Shown here one piece after another: positions 57,307 through 64,000 of a stretch of 64,000 nucleotides of DNA (its first letter is position 1; every line of letters begins with the position of its first letter). Under the pieces are notes generated by a model. That model searched no databases. It saw nothing but the letters and a program-made list of their open reading frames with translations, and was not told the DNA's origin. Origin of the DNA: Lenzites betulinus (Eukaryota; Basidiomycota; Agaricomycetes; Polyporales; Polyporaceae); contig JABYQU010000035.1 in assembly GCA_022264855.1 (NCBI GenBank), positions 124,001-188,000 of the forward strand. Reading direction: 5' to 3'. The position numbers and the translations under genes are program-made.

Positions 57307-58867
57307 CTACCGTCGCTTGTACTCGCAAGGTTTGAGTATACTCCCACGTCCCATCAGTTTTGTCCACTCCTTCTCGCCCTTCGGCTTACGAAGCACTTTC
57401 TTGAACTCGAAAAGCGCAAAATGACTGTTGCGTTCATCCTGTGCGGTTATGAGCGGCAACCTGCTTTTCATTGGAGGAGACCACGGACCTTTGACGCGAG
57501 TTTGAATCCAAATGAGCAAACGAAGGTCGTGAAATCGTCCACGCTAGCAAATCGGCTGGCCACTTCAGCAATCTTGAGCTCGCCACTGATCGAAAGTCAG
57601 GGTGTGATCACAAGAGGCTAAATATGAGAGACGAACCCGGCCTTCAATATCCGCCATGCTTCACGGATGCAACCGGGCCAGTTCGTACCCATCAGGCTCA
57701 AGGCGCATACCACGACGTCAACTACCTGCCCCTCGCCATCTTCCTCGCTGGTGTGGTCTGAGGAGGCGCTCAAGGATCGTTCGGACCCAGGAAGAGGAAC
57801 CCGATCGCAAGTATCGGCCGCGATGACATACGCATCGTCCGAGACAAGATCGAAGGAGAGAACTACGATCCCTTTAGGGACCAAGGACCGTGCCAAGGCC
57901 GCATCACCACAGCCCAGGTCAGCGACGACCGTCTTCGCGGGATAGGATGAGAGGGTGGAGATATAGTGAGACACAGGGTTTGTAGGCCAGGACTCCACTT
58001 GATGGCGGAATCCAGTATGGTACTAAAGACACCCGATTAACGACGGAAAAAACGCAGCTGACAAGCGGGTGGACCTACATCGGCAAAAACAGCAGGGTCT
58101 GAACTCATGAGCTCGCGGGCTTTCGCACTCTCAGATTTGTACAGCATCTCGTTGATCCATCTGTGACGGCTCGTGAAAGATATCTTGTGATAAGTACTAT
58201 GCACGTACCGGAAACGTGCTCCATCTAAACTCTTCTTCATGTTCGTTTGGAGGGTAGTGAGTCCCTGCTGCGTATCGGCACTAGATCTTTTTCTAGATTT
58301 CTTCGGGGCTAGGGGGTCCGCATCTCGCGGGTGAGGGGGGGATTCAATGATAGCTTCTTTAGACGGTTCCGCGTCCGAATGAGCAGTGGTGGGTTCTGCG
58401 TCGTGGGCCTTATGTTTCGGTTTTGGCTTCTGCGGCTGCTTATGTTTTTGCTTCTTCTGAAGCGGTTCCTCATTCGACTGGAGGATTTTTACCGAATCAA
58501 CCGCGGATGTATCCTTCCCAGCCGATTTATCTCGGCCCTTGCCCTTGCCCTTCTCCTGCTTGGTAGACTTCTTGACCTCCCGTACCACCGCCTCCTCCGG
58601 CTCCACGGCGACCCCCTTTGCCTTCCTATCTTTACTAGGCCGCTGCTTCTTGGTCGAGCGTCCAGAGTCTCCTTCTTCCAGAGCATCGGTGCTCGTACCA
58701 AGTGACTGCATCAACTTCTCTATGTTTTTCTGGGCAGCCTTGATCATTTGCGCTTGGTCGACGTCGTCCGCGTCCTTTTCTTTGACGGGTGCTCGCTTGC
58801 GTTTTTTGCTCTGCTGAGCTACCGGTGCAGTCGGTAGGCTCCACCCTGGAACTTCAAAGAGAGACAT
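57307..58867 (-). CDS. RRP8: 25S rRNA adenine-N1 methyltransferase Rrp8
   Basis: Nucleolar SAM-dependent enzyme that makes m1A in the large-subunit rRNA and is needed for normal 60S processing. Exon 1 (58867-58209) starts MSLFEVPGWSLPTAPVAQQ and encodes a long Lys-rich disordered arm with nucleolar-type basic clusters (KKQKHKQPQKPKPKHK). It ends SLDGARFR and joins to WINEMLYKSESAKARELMSS, the entry to the catalytic domain. Later blocks: HTGFRHQVESWPTNPV, motif I VVADLGCGDAALARSL, VLSFDLVSDD, and motif IV region VVDVVVCALSLMGTNWPGCI. GELKIAEVASRFASVDDFTT, CSFGFKL and NSHFALFEFKKV complete the fold, ending CEYKRR. All five conserved SAM and substrate motifs are intact. An acidic insertion (SLSASSDHTSEEDGEGQ) sits between motifs. 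It shares a 269 bp divergent promoter with the first ATPase gene. Confidence 0.94.
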
Positions 58868-59136
58868 GGCAAGAAAGTCAAAGCGTAGGCTGCGAGCGGG
58901 TAACGGCAGGGAATAGCAGACGCCGTTAACGCTCGAGCGCTCAAGTCAATATTTCTCCGGAGTCCGGCCCGCAATGAATTAACGGTCATGTGACTCGAGA
59001 CGCGACGCGACAAGCGTCCGGAGCGCCCCCCACTTGCGCGTCGAAAAGGCTTTGAAGCATCAAGCGAACGGCGATACGCTATATCTTCACCCCTCCCCTC
59101 CTCCTCCTTATTTTTCACTTCACGCTGGTACAAGTT
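58868..59136. promoter_or_regulatory. Divergent promoter, RRP8 / ATPase A
   Basis: 269 bp between divergent starts. CT-rich block at 59088-59125 just before the ATG at 59137. No site assigned. Confidence 0.4.
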
Positions 59137-61201
59137 ATGAAGAACAAGTCACTTGACGCACGTATCATCAACACGACCTCAACGTCTAGCCAGTCGACTC
59201 GGATTTTGCGTTCTACAACTTCTAGTGCTATGAAGGCCGTGCCGCTGGCTCCCAAGCCTACTCGTACTACAAAGACTGAAGTGGCGAGACCACCAAGTGT
59301 CACTGTAAGCGTCTCTGTAGACTAATGGTAGATGGAGATGTTCAAGCACTTTGTTGTTCTAGCCCAGCCTTACTAGTTCTGAATCCCGCGATGAAGTAAG
59401 CCACGTCCAAATCGCGTCGCAGACTTCGCCTGCAGCTCGGAAAATCACAATCTTACTGATGCGACTGTTTTTGTAGGAAATAGCTCTACTCTTTGACGAA
59501 TGCACTTTGGACGACACGATAGAGGGTCATGAAGTCAGAACGGCGCCCTTGTTCACCCGCGAGGCGTATCTTGCCAGCGGGGTGGTTGAGGAAGGATCCC
59601 AATACGGCGTCTTGGGACGCGTGCTCTCAGTCAAGTAAGATCTCTCCATATAGTTATATGGCGCGTACTAATACAAGATAAATAGCCCCGTATCCAAAAG
59701 CCAGGCTGCTCAAGATCCTCGCCTCTATCTAAACACGGTGAGTGCGTTGCAATCTATCGAAGTCTGTCTTCTGACGACATACTGTACAGAATGCACCGTT
59801 CTCCGCACTTGTCTGCGGTGTACAAGGCTCAGGGAAATCTCACACAGTCTCCGTGATGCTAGAGTCCATGATGATCTCAGGATACTCGGCAATCGGCCTG
59901 TGCGAACAGCCGCTCTCTGGCCTCGTCCTACATTTCGGCGAGGGAGGTGAAGGTGCACTTCCATGTGAAGCAGCATGGCTAGTCTGTGCTAAGACCGACG
60001 ACGACTTCAAACCGCCGTCGGTCCGCGTTTATGTGTCCAAGTCCTCTTTCTCCACCATGAAGAAAGCATACGCTTCTCTGAGCAACGCGGACATCGAGGT
60101 CCTCCCCTTAACCTTTTCCCATTCCGAGTTGGACGCTCAAGCTATCCTTTCGATGATGGCAGTAGGGTCCTCTGACTCTGCTCCTCTTTACATGCAGTCT
60201 GTCTTGGTACGTGTCATTTTCGGATTTATGCCAGTGCGTATAGCAGAATACTCAGTCGCGGCGACAGTCTATTCTACGTGAACTCGGGGAGAACTTCACT
60301 TACCGCGCCTTTCTGAACGACATCAAGGAGGCACAGAGAGACATGAACCCAGCACAGAAAAACAGTCTTGAACAGCGTCTGTCTCTCCTGGCATCCTTCG
60401 TCGACCCCGTGAGGAGTCGACAGGAATCCCTCTTCAAGCCAGGGAGACTGACAATCATCGACTTGTCTGATCCTTTCATCGACCCTGCGGGCGCGTGTTC
60501 ATTGTTCGAGATAGTGACGCGACTCTTCGTTCGCGCTTCAACGGGCACCGGAAAGGTTCTCGTCGTCGATGAAGCGCACAAGGTGAGTAGTTTCTTCAGG
60601 CGCTGACTGGGGCAACTTCTTGGCTAACTCTCATACTCAGTACCTCTCTGCACATCGTAATGAAACTGGTTTGACGAAGGCCCTGACGTCGCTGATCCGT
60701 CAGCAGCGCCATCTCGCTATGCGCGTGGTCATTAGTACACAAGGTCAGCTCGAGCCCCTTCGTATCTGGTTGTGTTGCTCATTGCAGATCCTAGAACCTA
60801 CCGCAGTTCCATCGGTCCTTATAGACCTGTGCAGCATTGCTGTCTTCCATCGCTTCTCTTCGCCGGCCTGGTGGGACGCTGTCGCGAAGCGCGTGTGCGC
60901 CGACCTCTCGAATGACCAAGGTTTCAATCAAGTTGTTAAGCTGAAGGTGATGTCGTCGCTTTGGGTCAATGCTCCCTGCGGGCGGCTGACCAAAACCTTG
61001 TTTTCTGCATAGACTGGCCAAGCTCTGGTGCTATGTCCCAGCGGGCTTGGTCTGTTTTCGACCCCGCGGAAGACAGCCACAGGTGGTGTCGTTCAGGGAA
61101 AACCGACAGTCGCTCATTTTGGAAGGCGGCATCTCTTGATCAAGACGCGCAAACGCGTCACGCTCGATGGCGGCGAATCTCGCCTGGTCGTCAGCAACTG
61201 A
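59137..61201 (+). CDS. HerA/FtsK-superfamily-like P-loop ATPase, copy A, 528 aa
   Basis: Uncharacterised fungal NTPase. Nine exons (59137-59304, 59363-59395, 59477-59634, 59686-59737, 59790-60206, 60268-60582, 60641-60743, 60795-60946, 61013-61201) sum to 529 codons. The first 65 residues are Ser/Thr-rich and disordered. Then EIALLFDECTLDD, TREAYLASGVVEEGSQYGVL and DPRLYLNTNAPFSALVCGVQ; the Walker A loop is GVQGSGKSHTVSVML. GLVLHFGEGGEGALPCEAAW and ILSMMAVGSSDSAPLYMQS follow. Walker B is GKVLVVDEAHKYLS with the Asp-Glu pair; then LTKALTSLIRQQRHLAMRVV, sensor-like ISTQEPT, VLIDLCSIAVFHRFSSPAWW and a C-terminal strand region VLCPSGLGLFS ending in SRLVVSN. The order Walker A, Walker B DEAH, STQ and the terminal RFSSP block resembles HerA/VirB4/FtsK pumps. 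No membrane segment. Reaction and partners are unknown. Confidence 0.82.
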
Positions 61202-61980
61202 AGTTTCGATTTCCCAATACTTCCAATTTTTCACGTCAACATCGCACGTCCCCCTCGTTTGAACAAGCTACGCCTATATCACGGAACCCGGGGACGCGCG
61301 TCCCAATTTACCCTACAGCATACTCCTAGAGGAATGCGGTACATGTCTTGCTTGTGTTGCTCTATCTCATATGACCCGTATAATGCATATCGTCGTTTCT
61401 ATCCGCGATCCCCTTTCGTTCGCGAGACATCGGACCGTGACGCGATGCTTGCGCCGTAGCTACTAATGCGTCTTCTCATTCAGGGCTGCTGGCTTGTTGT
61501 GTACGTTGCTGCGGTAAGTAGCTCCTACCTCATGCCCGAACATCTTCTCACGAGCCCCATCCATAGCTTCGAAATCATACGTGTTTGGGAGTCGCCCCCC
61601 TTGTCCGAGATCAGGAATTCTGAGAAACGCTCGTGGTATATGGCGCACGACCGTACAAGCACTCGCGCCTCTCGATCCGCTTCGCCCGCCCCCTGCTCAC
61701 CACGCCGCGCGTCGACCCTGTTCCGTTGCCTGTCCGTGGCGCGACGAACACGTTCGGGTGTGGGCGTTCGATGACGCGCAATCGCTGCAGCGAGATAGGG
61801 ATGGCGTGCAACTCAGAGCATATCGTTGTGCTGCAGGCGATCGCAGAGGACACCGCAGCACACCCCCTCGCAGTCCGTGCGCCTTCCCTGTGCAGCTCAT
61901 AAAGAGGCAAGCTGTCGGCTATCGTCAATATCTTCTCATCGCTCCTCCTCCTAGTCCACCCGCACCACCTGCAACCACGA
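61202..61980. other. Spacer between tandem ATPase genes
   Basis: 779 bp, holding copy A's 3' UTR and the promoter of copy B. A long open stretch at 61581-62075 reaches into copy B's first exon but has no family resemblance. Whether the spacer duplicates the region before 59137 was not evident by eye. Confidence 0.4.
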
Positions 61981-64000
61981 TGGAATCCATACCGGAAGAG
62001 TTCGCTCCCCATACAATCGACGGCGGTGTCGCAGTCGATCCACTGTTGAAGGTGGAGTACTACTATATATCCTAGAACTCATTGAATGCAGGTAATCTTA
62101 ACGTTTCCTTGTCAAGTCTCAGGACTTAGACACCATGTTGGACGACGATTGCCCCTCGACCCCGTCCTCGGGAACGGCAACGTCGGAGACATGTGCCTCG
62201 GTGTGTACCTCACCTCTCCCAGACGCCGAGACATCTATTCATCACTTCCGCGATACGGATACAGTCCGACTCCTCTTTCGAGGTTCGTTATCATGTTTCA
62301 CATCTACATTTTCCTCAGTTGACATCCTGTGATTACAGGAGCTCAGTCTTCTCAATCTCGACGCGTCGCCAGAAGACACCGCAGGTGAACACGAGATGAT
62401 GACGGCCCCCCTGTTGAGTCGCGAGGCCTATGTCGCCGCCGGGATGTTGCAGAAGCAGTCGCAGTATGGTGTATTTGGTAGCTTGACCGCCATTCGGTGC
62501 GTGCCGCAATATCGGAGTCGGTCGTCTGTTGACATACGAATTGCAGAGAAAAGGGAGCAACATACTCACCTCAAGATCCCCGTCTATACGTCAACACGGT
62601 ATGTGTCACTGTCCACTACCGGTTCATGCTTAAATCGACCCGGCTTTTGACAGAATGCACCATTTTCTGCCATCGTGTGCGGCGTACAAGGCTCAGGAAA
62701 ATCGCACACGGTATCTGTTCTCCTCGAGAACATGCTCATCTCTGGGTGCAACGCTATCGGTGTCTCGCATAAACCACTTACCGGCCTCGTCCTACACTTT
62801 GGTGAAGGAGGGTCCGGTACACGCCCTTGCGAGGCGGCGTATATCGGACGATCCGATGTCCCAGGCATCACCCCTCCGCAGATCAAGGTATACGTCTCGC
62901 GATCCTCCCTGGCGACAATGCGCAAAGTGTATGCTCCGCTCGGGAGTGCGGTCACCATACTCCCGCTGCTGTTCTCCGAGAGAGAGCTCGACGCGGAGGC
63001 GGTTCTCTCCATGATGGCTGTGGGCTCGTCGGACAACGCGCCGCTGTACATACAGCGAATCTTGGTACGCCTATTGTCACAGCGTTTCTGCGGAATAAAG
63101 CGGCATTCTGACTGCACCTATGACATCATTAGACCATCCTGCGGGATCTGGGCGAGAAGTTCACGTACTCAACCTTCTTGAGCAGGGTCGAAAAAGCCAA
63201 AAACGATCTCAGTCCTCCGCAAGTGAGCTTTCTGGAGCAGCGCATGCTGCTCTTGCAGACCTTCGTCGATACTGCGAAGGACCAATCCAAGACACGGTTC
63301 AAAGCTGGACAACTCACGATCATCGACCTTTCAGATCCATTCATGGACGCAGGCAGCGCATGTGCTCTGTTCGAAATCGTCTCGCGCCTATTTGTCAGAG
63401 CTGAGGTCAACACGGGCAAGGTTCTCGTCGTAGATGAGGCCCACAAGGTACAGATCAATCCACGTAACTGAAACGAGTGTGGGCCAACTAATCGCCCCGC
63501 CCCGCAGTACCTCTCTGTGAATAGGGGGATGTCCGGTCTGACCAAGGCTCTGACATCGCTGACACGACAGCAGCGCCACCTCGCTATGAGAGTCATCATC
63601 AGTACTCAGGGTGAATACCTCCGTCGGAGCTTGCCCATATGATTGCGGACACTGACGCGTGGTTGCAGAACCCACCGCACTACCTCCCGTATTGATCGAT
63701 TTGTGCAGTGTCGCGATATTGCATCGGTTCTCCTCACCAGCGTGGTGGGAAGCCATCGTGAAGCATGTGTCGGCGGACTTCAGCGACGATGACGCATTTG
63801 ATCATGTCGTACGCTTGCGGGTGAGCGCCATGGGTTACCGCCCCGGTGCTGTAGTAGCTGACCACATTCCACAGACTGGAGAGGCCGTGATACTGGCACC
63901 AGCTGGGTTGGGGAAGTTCCCCTCGTCGCTCAAGAATGCGGACAAGCACACCCAGCTGGCCAGCTTCGGCCGCCGCTATCTGCTTGCGCGGACCCGCAGG
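61981..64000 (+). CDS. HerA/FtsK-superfamily-like P-loop ATPase, copy B, cut by window end
   Basis: Tandem paralogue of the gene at 59137. Start ATG 61981 (MESIPEEFAPHTIDGGVAVD) with an acidic Ser/Thr-rich leader unrelated to copy A. From ELSLLNLDASPEDT onward the sequence tracks copy A: SREAYVAAGMLQKQSQYGVF, DPRLYVNTNAPFSAIVCGVQ, Walker A GVQGSGKSHTVSVLL, HFGEGGSGTRPCEAAY, EAVLSMMAVGSSDNAPLYIQ, GQLTIIDLSDPFMDAGSACA, Walker B GKVLVVDEAHKYLS, LTRQQRHLAMRVIISTQEPT, VLIDLCSVAILHRFSSPAWW and APAGLGKFP. Introns fall at the same places as in copy A wherever both can be placed. By eye about two thirds of aligned residues are identical from Walker A to Walker B. The final codons lie beyond 64000. No disabling change in the visible part. 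Confidence 0.8.

Larger units (their letters stand above)
59137..64000 (+). repeat. Tandem gene duplication (ATPase A and B)
   Basis: Two head-to-tail paralogues with matching domain order and intron positions, about 2.8 kb from start to start. They diverge at the N-terminus and in the spacer, so the duplication is not recent at the DNA level. More copies may follow beyond the right edge. Confidence 0.8.

Overview
This window is eukaryotic nuclear DNA from a filamentous basidiomycete, most likely an agaricomycete wood or litter decayer (inference; a polypore would fit). The evidence is GC-rich coding sequence broken by many 45-70 bp GT-AG introns, close packing on both strands with short divergent promoters, CT-rich 5' leaders, and gene content that includes an AA9 lytic polysaccharide monooxygenase, a membrane-anchored GH9 endoglucanase, mucin-like single-pass wall/sensor proteins and an agaricomycete-style F-box protein. 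I saw no rRNA, convincing tRNA, CRISPR array or intact transposon. Exon boundaries were placed by eye from reading-frame continuity and splice motifs; where exon lengths were summed they gave complete reading frames.

Layout. 1-4513 (minus): a hormone-sensitive-lipase-type esterase running off the left edge, then a dual-specificity phosphatase. 4514-6106: no supported gene. 6107-8953: a protoglobin-domain protein divergent from a small histidine-rich basic protein. 9207-12052: a Lys/Ser-rich putative nuclear protein divergent from a Gemin2-like spliceosomal assembly factor. 12516-16531: a Kre9/Knh1-type GPI wall protein, quinolinate phosphoribosyltransferase, and convergently an ACMSD-type amidohydrolase. 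17508-20974 (minus): a mucin-like single-pass protein and an unknown coiled-coil protein. 21591-26403: a mitochondrial enoyl-CoA hydratase convergent with exocyst Sec10. 26787-30704: a HERP-like ubiquitin-domain membrane protein divergent from the PKA regulatory subunit. 31422-38564: a second mucin-like single-pass protein, an AA9 enzyme and an allantoate/pantothenate-type permease. 38565-41899: unresolved, with fragments of coding sequence. 41900-50515 (plus): a YTP1-like membrane protein, a spherulin-4 remnant, uracil phosphoribosyltransferase and the sulfite reductase flavoprotein subunit. 50787-58867: a GH9 endoglucanase, a Gfo/Idh/MocA oxidoreductase, an F-box protein with an in-frame TAG, and the rRNA methyltransferase Rrp8. 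59137-64000: two tandem paralogues of an uncharacterised HerA/FtsK-like P-loop ATPase, the second cut by the right edge.

Most genes are housekeeping or secretory functions with no operon-like logic. Three arrangements stand out. The tandem ATPases are the best candidate for something undescribed. The quinolinate phosphoribosyltransferase and ACMSD-like genes, if the latter is a true ACMSD, would sit on competing branches of one metabolite. Two similar signal/mucin/transmembrane/Tyr-Gln-rich-tail proteins lie 13 kb apart and may be wall-stress sensors.
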